A DNA stretch of 19,641 bases from CS1-C013 sp964353745. Lineage in GTDB: Archaea > Aenigmatarchaeota > Aenigmatarchaeia > Aenigmatarchaeales > Aenigmatarchaeaceae. A program made the translations under genes and the position numbers. Below the pieces are notes generated by a model. It saw only the letters and a list, made by a program, of their open reading frames with translations, did not search any database and was not told the origin of the DNA. Location: NCBI GenBank assembly GCA_964353745.1, contig CAYGWD010000020.1, positions 1-19,641 on the forward strand. The letters are read 5' to 3'. This document shows positions 1 through 6,415 of this stretch, in pieces; the stretch's first letter is position 1; each line of letters opens with the position of its first letter.

Positions 1-482
1 GCAGGATCATTGGTGTTGGTTCCTTGAGCACTCCTATCAAAGACGAAATAATATTTTCCTTTTGTCGCCAGCTCAAAGCTAAAGGTCTTGTTTTTGCTGC
101 TCGTCTCGCTCACCAACGGGAAGGCAGACATCCTGTCAAAATATCTATCATTATCATACTGGTCGAAGACAAAAAAATTGGTGGGCAAATCTGATATGAA
201 TGTTATATTGTACTTGCAAGGACCGCATAAATTATAGGAAATGTATGCAGGTCTGTTTGATGGTATGTTTATGCTGACCTTGTCCAGTATCTTTAGGTAT
301 AGTTCTCCCCATGTTACGTTGTAATCATAAGCCTTGTAGGGTTCCAAAACTTTGTAAGACTCTACGAAATCGGCACAGGTCAGAATAGCATAACCAGTAG
401 GATTTGCCAAATAGAGACCTAACACTATTATAAAGATTATTGCGAGCGCTAGGCTTATCATCTTATAGCTGTCTTGGTCCAT
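1..482 (-). CDS. Partial membrane-anchored secreted protein, C-terminus beyond window
   Basis: An open frame runs from an ATG at 482 to the window edge, giving 160 residues without a stop. It begins MDQDSYKMISLALAIIFIIV, so a short cytoplasmic N-terminus is followed by one hydrophobic helix at about residues 8-26. The rest looks extracytoplasmic, with N-x-S/T sites and a C-G-P-C motif that could form a disulfide. A BoxA (TTTAAATT, minus strand) is centred about 27 bases upstream of the ATG, so the message is probably leaderless; this fixes the start. I do not recognise the family. The same anchor-plus-ectodomain layout recurs in the next genes, so a cell-surface role is a reasonable inference and nothing more. 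Confidence 0.75.
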   Translation of the reverse strand, partial: MDQDSYKMISLALAIIFIIVLGLYLANPTGYAILTCADFVESYKVLEPYKAYDYNVTWGELYLKILDKVSINIPSNRPAYISYNLCGPCKYNITFISDLPTNFFVFDQYDNDRYFDRMSAFPLVSETSSKNKTFSFELATKGKYYFVFDRSAQGTNTNDP

Positions 483-504
483 GAAAAAGTCTAGGAAGGT
501 AAAC

Positions 505-512
505 AATTTAAA
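505..512 (-). promoter_or_regulatory. BoxA of the partial surface-protein gene
   Basis: TTTAAATT on the minus strand is centred 26-27 bases from the ATG at 482, as for other leaderless genes here. The overlapping TTTAAAC on the plus strand could also serve the small gene at 572. Confidence 0.5.
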
Positions 513-571
513 CTGTTCTGAACAAGCGAAAAGATTAAAATTAGTGAAAAAGAAGGTGATAGAAAAAACTG

Positions 572-673
572 ATGGAAATGGAATGGAAAAAGATGAAACA
601 AATCATGGAAGATCATGACATGACGCCGGAATTTATAATTCATATAGAACGACGCGATAAACTCGAATATTAG
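572..673 (+). CDS. Possible 33-residue small protein
   Basis: This short frame starts MEMEWKKMKQIMEDHD and ends HIERRDKLEY, then TAG. It is charged and soluble-looking, with no Cys cluster or membrane segment. Support comes from GGTGAT at 555-560, which matches the archaeal anti-Shine-Dalgarno sequence, with an 11-base spacer to the ATG, and from a possible BoxA near 507-513. An in-frame TAG at 560-562 excludes a longer protein. No family is recognised. At this length an accidental frame is quite possible. Confidence 0.35.
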   Translation: MEMEWKKMKQIMEDHDMTPEFIIHIERRDKLEY

Positions 674-687
674 CACCGAATTGTAAA

Positions 688-696
688 TTTTATAAT
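688..696 (+). promoter_or_regulatory. BoxA for the gene at 718
   Basis: TTTTATAAT is centred 26 bases before the ATG at 718, consistent with a leaderless transcript. Confidence 0.55.
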
Positions 697-717
697 CCAG
701 AAAATTGTAAACTTATT

Positions 718-1605
718 ATGCCAAACATGCTGATTTTGATAATAGTGATAGTAATTGCTCTGAATGTTGCTTTTTTGTTCGTTTATCTCATCAAACCTTC
801 GCAAAATGTTCAAGCCAATGTTACCCAGAACCAAAGTTCTACTGTTAAAACTAATGCTGTTTCTAATCAAACTAAGAATAAGACTGTAGACATGTCTCTG
901 ATTTACCAGGCAAAATGCATAAACTCGACAACGAAATACGTGGAAGACTTGGCTAACATAACAAACTTAACAGTCATAGAATCAAGGACGTTCAACAAGA
1001 GCAGCGATGTGAAAGGCTATCTACAAAAGAATTGGTCCAGCATAATTTATGATATCAAGGGTATGGAGAAGGACATACTTAACAACACTGTCGTATCCGT
1101 GCTTGATATAAGAACCAATAGAGAAAGGAACTTTACCCTTCCGATATTGTGCGATTATAACGGTACTATGGGAAACTATTCTTCCTGCCTACTTAATAAT
1201 ATTCCCAACATACCTTATTCCTGCGAGAACCTTACACTCAATCTCTCTGACTGTGAAATTGAATGGAAAGACCACTTTATTATGGACGACATTAATTATT
1301 GGGTTACTCCAAGCGGTGGTGCTCTTATAATCTCTTCTATGGGCATTGTAAACAAGACAACACAGGTGTTCAACTTCACAATAAGTTCTTCCCGCAAAAG
1401 ACTAGAGTCCTTCGGAATGGAAGTAATACAAAGGATATTCAATCCCATGAAGGACAGCGTGATATTCAGTTCGACCAAAAATACTGCTGATGGGAAAGGC
1501 GGTTCTATAGTGACTACAATAAATATAACCTATATGAAAGGTTCTGAGGTATACGCTACAGTCTGGTTCAAAAAGAAATGCTATGACAAATATGTGATTT
1601 ACTAG
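718..1605 (+). CDS. Single-pass surface protein, Asn-rich ectodomain, unknown function
   Basis: The protein has 295 residues. Residues 4-26 form one hydrophobic helix (LILIIVIVIALNVAFLFVYL), and the remainder is predicted outside the cell. The ectodomain is rich in Asn, Ser and Thr with many N-x-S/T sequons, so heavy N-glycosylation is plausible. Six cysteines (in AKCIN, LCDYN, SSCLL, YSCEN, SDCEI and KKCYD) could pair as disulfides. BoxA spacing supports the ATG at 718 rather than the second Met three codons later. It is transcribed away from the partial surface-protein gene at the window start. I do not recognise a domain. A pilin-like or S-layer-associated role is possible, but no motif shows it. 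Confidence 0.8.
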   Translation: MPNMLILIIVIVIALNVAFLFVYLIKPSQNVQANVTQNQSSTVKTNAVSNQTKNKTVDMSLIYQAKCINSTTKYVEDLANITNLTVIESRTFNKSSDVKGYLQKNWSSIIYDIKGMEKDILNNTVVSVLDIRTNRERNFTLPILCDYNGTMGNYSSCLLNNIPNIPYSCENLTLNLSDCEIEWKDHFIMDDINYWVTPSGGALIISSMGIVNKTTQVFNFTISSSRKRLESFGMEVIQRIFNPMKDSVIFSSTKNTADGKGGSIVTTINITYMKGSEVYATVWFKKKCYDKYVIY

Positions 1606-1610
1606 AAGCG

Positions 1611-1618
1611 TATAAATC
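1611..1618 (+). promoter_or_regulatory. BoxA for the gene at 1641
   Basis: TATAAATC is centred 27 bases upstream of the ATG at 1641. It decides in favour of the plus-strand gene over the overlapping minus-strand frame. Confidence 0.6.
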
Positions 1619-1640
1619 TTGATTATTCTATATTCTTATC

Positions 1641-1838
1641 ATGAAAGGCAAGATAGAGTACAAGATATTTCCGTGGGGAATAAGGGCAAAGGACTGTGAA
1701 AAGACCCTGAAGGACGTTGAGAAATTTACCAATAGGCCTGAGATAACTGATGTTATATCCATAGCGAATTCTTCTTTTGGATTAATAGTTTGGTATAAGA
1801 CTTTTAGGTCGCTCAAGATAATGCTGAAGAAGCCTTGA
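1641..1838 (+). CDS. Small soluble protein of unknown function (65 aa)
   Basis: This 65-residue protein begins MKGKIEYKIFPWGIRAKDCE. It mixes charged helical stretches with a short hydrophobic strand (SSFGLIVWYK) and has no signal peptide or metal motif. The pattern would suit a small alpha/beta fold. A frame also exists on the opposite strand (1628-1816), but only the plus-strand frame has a well placed BoxA. The stop codon lies one base before an 11-base match to the 3' end of the tRNA-Glu gene at 3157, so this gene may mark the outer border of an inserted segment. No family is recognised. Confidence 0.6.
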   Translation: MKGKIEYKIFPWGIRAKDCEKTLKDVEKFTNRPEITDVISIANSSFGLIVWYKTFRSLKIMLKKP

Positions 1839-1839
1839 G

Positions 1840-1850
1840 TGCCCCCGAAG
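1840..1850 (-). repeat. Fragment matching the tRNA-Glu 3' end (possible att remnant)
   Basis: TGCCCCCGAAG here is identical to 3157-3167, which encodes the discriminator, 3' acceptor strand and last T-stem bases of tRNA-Glu, in the same orientation. Such a GC-rich 11-mer is unlikely by chance in this AT-rich window. A duplicated tRNA 3' end is what tRNA-targeted integration leaves behind. Confidence 0.4.
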
Positions 1851-1906
1851 AACTTTCAAGAATTGTCAAATCCCACAGCCTTAGAATTATCGCAATTTAG
1901 AATAAT

Positions 1907-1928
1907 TTAAATCCTCTTTGATTTAACT
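1907..1928 (+). repeat. Left copy of a 22-base direct repeat
   Basis: TTAAATCCTCTTTGATTTAA plus CT matches 3094-3115 with one mismatch (C at 1913, T at 3100). The two copies bracket the HNH-like gene and the next membrane-protein gene. Confidence 0.6.
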
Positions 1929-1953
1929 ACCGAGAGCGGTAATGAAAGCTAAA

Positions 1954-1960
1954 GTTAAAT
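1954..1960 (+). promoter_or_regulatory. BoxA that selects the start at 1983
   Basis: GTTAAAT is centred about 26 bases before the ATG at 1983 but only 17 before the ATG at 1974, so the later Met is the better leaderless start. The site is the right arm of an inverted repeat (GATTTAACT at 1920-1928, AGTTAAATC at 1953-1961) that flanks a small TACCG-AGAG-CGGTA hairpin. Confidence 0.45.
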
Positions 1961-1982
1961 CCTGACCTTCTATATGATCAGT

Positions 1983-2498
1983 ATGAAATGGATTATAGTT
2001 ATTCTTATCATAGCAATAGTTTTGATAGTTGGATATGATCAAATAACTAATAAAACAGTAAAAACCAATTTTTGCTTGTCAGTTAGTGGTTTACCAGATG
2101 CGAACTGCACTCCTGGAGCTATTGATACAACAGTTACCCAAGATAATATCCAGTCTACTATCTGCGTTTCGGGTTACACCTCAACAGTCAGACCTTCTAC
2201 TTCATACACCAACAAACTGAAAGCCCAACAAATAATAGACTACGGCTACACCGATACCAACATGTCCAACTATGAAGAAGACCATTTAATATCTCTTGAG
2301 CTAGGTGGTTCTCCTACAGACCCGAAGAATCTGTGGCCTGAACCTTATAACATTCCTAATGGTGCGAGAGTTAAGGACAGGCTGGAAAATCTGCTTCACA
2401 AGATGGTATGCAATGGAACTATACCTTTGGCGACAGCCCAGCAGGAGATAGCAACTAACTGGTATCTTTATTATAACAACTATGTTTTAGGTAGTTAA
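1983..2498 (+). CDS. Secreted or anchored HNH-like protein
   Basis: With the start at 1983 the protein has 171 residues. Residues 1-18 are a hydrophobic signal or anchor (MKWIIVILIIAIVLIVGY). Next come three cysteines and an ICVSGYTSTVRP block, then an EEDHLISLELGG segment (Asp100, His101) and a PKNLWPEPYN segment with Asn116. From family knowledge, this D-H...N-L-W-P pattern is typical of small secreted HNH/beta-beta-alpha-metal-like proteins that are common in bacteria; the usual C-terminal VKDRLENLLH and IATNW motifs are also present. It lies between two copies of a direct repeat beside a tRNA gene, which fits lateral gain. Nuclease activity is inferred, since the HNH signature is partial. 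DNA scavenging or a toxin role are both possible. Confidence 0.7.
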   Translation: MKWIIVILIIAIVLIVGYDQITNKTVKTNFCLSVSGLPDANCTPGAIDTTVTQDNIQSTICVSGYTSTVRPSTSYTNKLKAQQIIDYGYTDTNMSNYEEDHLISLELGGSPTDPKNLWPEPYNIPNGARVKDRLENLLHKMVCNGTIPLATAQQEIATNWYLYYNNYVLGS

Positions 2499-2535
2499 TG
2501 AGAAGTTTAATAGCCAGAAATCTTAAATTAGGTGT

Positions 2536-3108
2536 ATGAATATAAGAACTATAAAAATTCTTAGTATGAATGAAGAACATTTACCTACTTTAATTATAAT
2601 TTTAGTTTTAATTTTAGTTTTCTTAATTGGAAATTTTTTTCCAACAAATGTTTCTTATAAAACAACAGAAAATTACACCGAACAAGTTCCTTACACAGAA
2701 AATGTCCCATTACAATATTCAATCGTAAAGCCATTAAATGCTAGTGGTAATGATATACAAATTGTAATAATGAATACAGACAATGTTGCAGGAACTTATA
2801 ATGCAAATTTTTTATTTTCACGAGCAGATAATGGAAAGACATCTACTATTACTAAAAGTATTAATTTGATTGCTGGAGAAACAGGAGTAATAGCAGTATC
2901 AACAAATGAAATAAACCTATCAAAGTCATATGGAGAAGGCTATACATTTAGTTATTCAGCAACAATCATTCCTTCACAAAAAGCTGTTCAGAAAACAAGA
3001 GTTGAAACAAAAACAGGAGAAGTAACAAAAGAAAAACAAGTTAATCTATGGGTTTTTATTATACAGTCTTTCTTAAATTCTCTACAGTCTTTCTTAAATT
3101 CTCTTTGA
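2536..3108 (+). CDS. Single-pass membrane protein with extracellular beta-rich domain
   Basis: The protein has 190 residues. After about 14 residues comes one strong membrane helix (residues 17-33). The ectodomain begins with a YTEQVPYTENVPLQYSI stretch, a juxtamembrane style often seen in archaeal surface proteins, followed by alternating polar and hydrophobic strands typical of an immunoglobulin-like beta domain. A weak TTTAATAG at 2505-2512 lies about 27 bases before the ATG at 2536; the Met at 2566 is an alternative start. The last residues repeat as LQSFLNSLQSFLNSL, caused by a perfect 21-base tandem duplication. Codon use looks more A/T-biased than in the neighbours, and the gene lies inside the direct-repeat interval, so foreign origin is possible. 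Function unknown. Confidence 0.7.
   Translation: MNIRTIKILSMNEEHLPTLIIILVLILVFLIGNFFPTNVSYKTTENYTEQVPYTENVPLQYSIVKPLNASGNDIQIVIMNTDNVAGTYNANFLFSRADNGKTSTITKSINLIAGETGVIAVSTNEINLSKSYGEGYTFSYSATIIPSQKAVQKTRVETKTGEVTKEKQVNLWVFIIQSFLNSLQSFLNSL
3063..3104 (+). repeat. Perfect 21-base tandem duplication, two units
   Basis: Units 3063-3083 and 3084-3104 are identical, starting ACAGTCTTTCTTAAATTC. The unit is a multiple of three, so the upstream protein stays in frame and gains seven residues. Confidence 0.9.
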
Positions 3109-3115
3109 TTTAACT
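3094..3115 (+). repeat. Right copy of the 22-base direct repeat
   Basis: It matches 1907-1928 at 21 of 22 positions. It covers the stop codon of the membrane-protein gene and partly overlaps the 21-base tandem duplication. Confidence 0.6.
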
Positions 3116-3136
3116 GCCAATCTTTTTATGCTTAAT

Positions 3137-3147
3137 GGGATTTGAAC
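3137..3147 (-). repeat. Duplicated T-arm fragment next to tRNA-Glu
   Basis: GGGATTTGAAC is identical to 3167-3177 inside tRNA-Glu and lies exactly 30 bases from it. It could be a scar of recombination at the tRNA 3' end. T-arms are conserved, so it might also come from another tRNA. Confidence 0.4.
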
Positions 3148-3156
3148 TATTTTTAA

Positions 3157-3231
3157 TGCCCCCGAAGGGATTTGAACCCTTGTTTCGAGCTCGAGAAGCT
3201 CGAGTCCTTGACCGGACTAGACGACAGGGGC
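3157..3231 (-). tRNA. tRNA-Glu (CTC)
   Basis: On the minus strand the sequence folds as a complete 75-base cloverleaf. The acceptor stem GCCCCTG/CGGGGGC has one T-G pair, the D stem is GTCT/GGAC, the anticodon stem is CGAGC/GCTCG with loop TTCTCGA, and the T stem is AAGGG/CCCTT with loop TTCAAAT. The anticodon is CTC, reading GAG. The discriminator is A and CCA is not encoded. No intron is present. A BoxA at 3255-3262 is correctly spaced. Fragments of its 3' half recur at 1840 and 3137, making it a candidate integration target. Confidence 0.95.
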
Positions 3232-3254
3232 ATAAGATTATATTCAATAGTGTT

Positions 3255-3262
3255 TTTTAAAT
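3255..3262 (-). promoter_or_regulatory. BoxA of tRNA-Glu
   Basis: An AT-rich TATTTAAA element on the minus strand is centred about 27 bases from the mature 5' end at 3231. The opposite strand may also help promote the aminotransferase gene at 3300. Confidence 0.5.
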
Positions 3263-3299
3263 ATATTGCGAAAACAACAATTATTAAATAAGGGTTAGA

Positions 3300-4505
3300 A
3301 TGATAACTGAGAACATAGTTAAGAAGACCAAGAAGTTTTGCGTAGAGACGACGTTCGCATATCCGCTGGTCATCAAGTCTGGTTTTGGTTGCTATCTAGA
3401 GGATGTCGATGGCAAGCTATACTTGGATTTTAATTCTAACGTCTGTTCATGTGCTGTCGGTTATAACCATCCTGAGATATTGGATACCATAAGAAACTTT
3501 GTGGGAATAGGCGCTCATAAAATAGCTGGCCAAGACTTCTATTGTTCTGAGCAGGCTGACTTGGCAGAAGAATTATTAAAAGTAGTTCCTAGAAATCTGA
3601 GCAGGGTTCTATTAGTCAACACTGGAGCAGAGGCTGTTGAGAATGCGATAAAGTTTGCCTTTAGGAAAAAAGGGCCTTTGCCGGGAGTCTCTTGCACAGG
3701 CGCGTTCCACGGACGCACCATAGGCGCCCTGACATTCACAGATAGCAAGGCTGTCCAGAAAAAGAACTATCCCGAAATAAATCACGAGGTGATAAAGTTC
3801 TGCACAAAGGATAATGATGCTGAGGTAAATGGATTGCACGATTTAATAGAAAGGGAATGGTTGCCTGCCTTCGTCATAGTCGAGTGCGTGCAAGGAGAAG
3901 GCGGATACAACATAGCTAGCAAAAAATTTATCAGGAATCTGAGAAAGACATCCAAAGAGCATGGCTTCCCATTGATAATTGACGAGGTGCAGAGCGGCTT
4001 AGGAAGAACTGGCAAATGGTGGTCTTTCGAGCATTTTGGAATCAAGCCAGACATTATCACCTCAGCAAAAGCTCTGCAAGTAGGAGCTGTTGTTTCTTCA
4101 AAACAATACGATCCTCAAGAGCCTGGTGCTGTTTCTTCTACCTGGGGCGGAGGTTCAAGAATTGATTTAGCGGTCGGATTGAAAACAATTGAGATAATTA
4201 GACACGAGAGGTTGTTGGACAATGCAAAGAAGATAGGCAATCACATGATTAAAAGGCTCAGGGAAATGAAGAGCAGATACCCGATAATTCATGAAGTCAG
4301 AGGTCTTGGTCTAATGATTGGTGTAGAGTTCTCCAAGGAAATTTACAAGGACCTTATACCTAAAATGGCATTCAAAAAAGGTCTGTTAGTATTAGGGTGC
4401 GGCAGGAAAGCAATAAGGATTGTTCCACCATTGATAATAACGAGGGATGAAGCTGACAAAGGTTTGGGCATACTAGAAGGCGTAATCAAGCATTTGAAAC
4501 ACTAA
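3300..4505 (+). CDS. Class III (ornithine/GABA-type) PLP aminotransferase
   Basis: This 401-residue protein has the full fold-type I class III layout. NTGAEAVENA (107-116) and GAFHGR (134-139) form the cofactor-phosphate and ring-stacking region. IIDEVQSGLGRTG (226-238) carries Asp228, which pairs with the pyridine nitrogen, and Gln231. Lys257 in TSAKALQVG is the Schiff-base lysine, and STWGGG holds the conserved Thr281. It would transfer an amino group from an omega-amino acid or amino acid to 2-oxoglutarate, but substrate cannot be read from sequence; some archaeal relatives are racemases. The usual lysine context (KGLGGG) is altered to KALQVG. The gene converges on the small Cys-rich gene at 4502, overlapping by four bases. 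The aldehyde dehydrogenase at 9748 could act on a semialdehyde product, but the genes are far apart. Confidence 0.9.
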   Translation: MITENIVKKTKKFCVETTFAYPLVIKSGFGCYLEDVDGKLYLDFNSNVCSCAVGYNHPEILDTIRNFVGIGAHKIAGQDFYCSEQADLAEELLKVVPRNLSRVLLVNTGAEAVENAIKFAFRKKGPLPGVSCTGAFHGRTIGALTFTDSKAVQKKNYPEINHEVIKFCTKDNDAEVNGLHDLIEREWLPAFVIVECVQGEGGYNIASKKFIRNLRKTSKEHGFPLIIDEVQSGLGRTGKWWSFEHFGIKPDIITSAKALQVGAVVSSKQYDPQEPGAVSSTWGGGSRIDLAVGLKTIEIIRHERLLDNAKKIGNHMIKRLREMKSRYPIIHEVRGLGLMIGVEFSKEIYKDLIPKMAFKKGLLVLGCGRKAIRIVPPLIITRDEADKGLGILEGVIKHLKH

Positions 4506-4759
4506 CATTTGTTTACATCGCAAAAACACTTGCCAGTTTCTATTTTGTACGAGTCTGTTTTAAACTTCTCCAGGCATGAGAGCTTGCAATCGGTAAATGT
4601 TATTATTTCAACGTATCTCGATTGGCATCTGTTTACCGTTATAGCCTCTCTTTGGAAAGGGAAAAAACCTGAGACGTTGGTTGCCATAAAACTCAAGGAT
4701 GCGATTAAAACTAGGAACACTGCAAAAAGCCAACCTATTATGACAAATGTTTCCCTCAT
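4502..4759 (-). CDS. Small membrane-anchored protein with six-Cys ectodomain
   Basis: The protein has 85 residues. A hydrophobic helix at about residues 5-27 is followed by a short ectodomain with exactly six cysteines at 45, 58, 62, 78, 80 and 85, enough for three disulfides. A BoxA (AATATATC, 4782-4789 minus strand) is 27 bases from the ATG, which supports this strand over the overlapping plus-strand frame. The end overlaps the aminotransferase stop by four bases, so the genes converge. No family is recognised. A disulfide-rich surface microprotein is the best description. Confidence 0.7.
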   Translation of the reverse strand: MRETFVIIGWLFAVFLVLIASLSFMATNVSGFFPFQREAITVNRCQSRYVEIITFTDCKLSCLEKFKTDSYKIETGKCFCDVNKC

Positions 4760-4792
4760 AATAAGAATATAGTGGAATCAAGATATATTGTT

Positions 4793-5347
4793 TTACAGCG
4801 TAGACTTGACCTTTTCTAATTTCTTCAGGTTTTTATAGAGTTTCTCAACCGTCCTATGCACGTCCACGACTGTCCTAGCTCCTGTGCAGATTATCTTTCC
4901 GCTTCCAAAGATCAAGAAAGTGACCTTGGGGTTAATCATCCTATAAACCAGACCTGGAAAGGAGTTTGGCTCATATTCAGTATTCTCTAAAGTAAAAGCG
5001 ATTTTATTCAGGTTTATTTTCAGTTGCAATTGCGCAGAAGCGACAATATTTTCTGGAATGACCCTATAATTAGGAGGAACTTTGAACCCTATTCTCCTAA
5101 GCTTGCTGACCACGTTTCCTATGGCTATCTTTGCCTCTTTTGGAGATTTCGCTCCTGTGCAGACCACTTTTCCAGATGAAAATATCAAAGCAGCTGCCTT
5201 TGGATTCTTCAAACGCATTACTAAACCGGGAAACTGCTCAGGCTCGTATTCAACACCGTCCAGATTAGCAACCAGCTTATCTAATTTTACAGGAACTCCC
5301 AGAGAAGCTGACGCGACAACGTTTTCTATCTTTATTTTAAAGTTCAT
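4793..5347 (-). CDS. tbp: TATA-binding protein
   Basis: The 184 residues form the two direct repeats of the TBP saddle, about 4-90 and 96-178. Each repeat has the FPGLV...NPK...LIFxSGK...CTGA signature. The four phenylalanines that wedge into the minor groove are all present: Phe39 and Phe56 in repeat 1, Phe130 and Phe147 in repeat 2. TBP binds BoxA and recruits TFB and RNA polymerase. The protein ends in a basic tail (KKLEKVKSTL) instead of the acidic tail of several archaeal TBPs. It is the clearest proof that the window is archaeal, and the many BoxA sites here are its expected targets. The gene is flanked by unrelated small surface-protein genes, and its own promoter region at 5348-5476 is AT-rich with several BoxA candidates. 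Confidence 0.97.
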   Translation of the reverse strand: MNFKIKIENVVASASLGVPVKLDKLVANLDGVEYEPEQFPGLVMRLKNPKAAALIFSSGKVVCTGAKSPKEAKIAIGNVVSKLRRIGFKVPPNYRVIPENIVASAQLQLKINLNKIAFTLENTEYEPNSFPGLVYRMINPKVTFLIFGSGKIICTGARTVVDVHRTVEKLYKNLKKLEKVKSTL

Positions 5348-5446
5348 TTAAATACCCTTCTTAATAGTAAAAATATTACAATTATTGATATATAAGCATC
5401 GTTTTTTAACAATAAAACCCTTTCCAATGGCGATTGGTGAAGAACT

Positions 5447-5454
5447 TTTAAAAT
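5447..5454 (+). promoter_or_regulatory. BoxA for the lipoprotein gene
   Basis: TTTTAAAA is centred 26-27 bases before the ATG at 5477, in leaderless geometry. Confidence 0.55.
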
Positions 5455-5476
5455 TCGGGAACACTAAGATATTTCT

Positions 5477-5920
5477 ATGGAAAGAATAATTCTTTTGGCT
5501 CTTGTTTTATCTGTGATATTAATAGCCGGCTGCACTCAGACAACATTGTTAAGATTAAAGTCTGAGGACATAACAACTTTCAGCCTGTCTTGGAACAAAT
5601 CAGAAGACATAGACTGGATTTCTACATGTGAAAAATGCCAACAAAACAAAACGTTTTGCGAACAAGATTTTAAGTATACGCTTATAATGAACTTTCCAGA
5701 GGGAATTGACGAGACGAATTGTAAAATGCTCTATAAACATATGGAGTATCCGCCAGAAGAATATCAATTCTTCTCAATGCCGGAAGAAAATATTGATAAG
5801 ATTGGCTCTTTTAATCTGAACCTTGATGAGGATAACGAGGTTGTAGTGTGTTGCGGTCTAGGAAATGAGTATAAGCAAGCCTGCAGGATAGCAACGTTGT
5901 CAACCAAATGCACAGCTTAA
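5477..5920 (+). CDS. Putative lipoprotein, unknown function
   Basis: The protein has 147 residues and opens with MERIILLALVLSVILIAGC, a signal peptide ending in a lipobox (LIAGC, Cys19), so lipid attachment at Cys19 is expected. The mature part has several cysteines, including a TCEKCQQNKTFC cluster, a VVCCG pair and a C-terminal Cys. The cluster could bind metal or form disulfides. The middle is acidic and probably a compact beta domain. BoxA spacing fixes the start. The next gene, 32 bases downstream, is also a Cys-rich exported protein but has its own BoxA. I do not recognise the family. Confidence 0.75.
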   Translation: MERIILLALVLSVILIAGCTQTTLLRLKSEDITTFSLSWNKSEDIDWISTCEKCQQNKTFCEQDFKYTLIMNFPEGIDETNCKMLYKHMEYPPEEYQFFSMPEENIDKIGSFNLNLDEDNEVVVCCGLGNEYKQACRIATLSTKCTA

Positions 5921-5922
5921 AG

Positions 5923-5930
5923 TTTAAATT
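5923..5930 (+). promoter_or_regulatory. BoxA for the Cys-rich protein gene
   Basis: TTTAAATT is centred 27 bases before the ATG at 5953 and begins three bases after the previous stop codon. Confidence 0.55.
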
Positions 5931-5952
5931 TCTGCAATTCTAATTTTAAAAT

Positions 5953-6411
5953 ATGAGACCTCTACTGATAATCGGAATAATACTTCTTGCAATTGCTATC
6001 ATTGGAGAAGTTTATCTAAACATGTTTGTTTACAAAGGTCAGAACAAGGAGACTAACACGAGTGAAATAAACGACATAACAGAGGAAACTGAGAATCAAT
6101 CAGCCTTACAGATGATTACAGTTTATTGCATTGATAACGACTGCTCTCCTCAACAAGTTCCAGAAAGCGCTGGTGCACTCACTAAAGGTTGTTATAGGAA
6201 CCTGAATTATTGCGTGTTAAATTCTAACTCAACCTGCATAGACGATTCTGACTGCGTTGGCGCTACTTGCTGTCATCCCACATCATGCATTAACAAAGCA
6301 TACAAAGGAGTTTGCAATATGCTCTGCACTATGGTTTGTCAAGGACCTCTAGATTGTGGAGCAGGGCATTGCGGATGCGTAAATAACAGATGCACTGTAA
6401 TACCTAAATGA
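5953..6411 (+). CDS. Membrane-anchored protein with 16-Cys extracellular domain
   Basis: The protein has 152 residues. One hydrophobic helix spans about residues 4-26, followed by an acidic, Asn/Thr-rich linker to about residue 50. The remaining 100 residues hold 16 cysteines, including the patterns CIDDSDCVGATCCHP, GVCNMLCTMVC and CGAGHCGCVNNRC, and end VIPK. The D-S-D-C...CCHP...C style resembles small disulfide-knot domains seen in uncharacterised archaeal surface proteins. An even Cys count and export favour disulfides over metal binding. It follows the lipoprotein gene closely on the same strand, and the downstream basic-protein gene converges on it. A protease inhibitor or adhesion module is possible but not shown. 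Confidence 0.75.
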   Translation: MRPLLIIGIILLAIAIIGEVYLNMFVYKGQNKETNTSEINDITEETENQSALQMITVYCIDNDCSPQQVPESAGALTKGCYRNLNYCVLNSNSTCIDDSDCVGATCCHPTSCINKAYKGVCNMLCTMVCQGPLDCGAGHCGCVNNRCTVIPK

Positions 6412-6415
6412 TTTT

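Noticed and set aside
491..676. Minus-strand 61-residue frame rich in Phe, Leu and Ser
   Set aside because: It is the reverse of a purine-rich stretch, has no BoxA or ribosome site, and conflicts with the better supported small plus-strand frame.
1628..1816. Minus-strand 62-residue frame
   Set aside because: It overlaps the plus-strand gene at 1641, which has a correctly spaced BoxA; the minus frame has none.
4509..4772. Plus-strand 87-residue frame
   Set aside because: It is antisense to the anchored six-Cys protein, which has a signal anchor and a well placed promoter.
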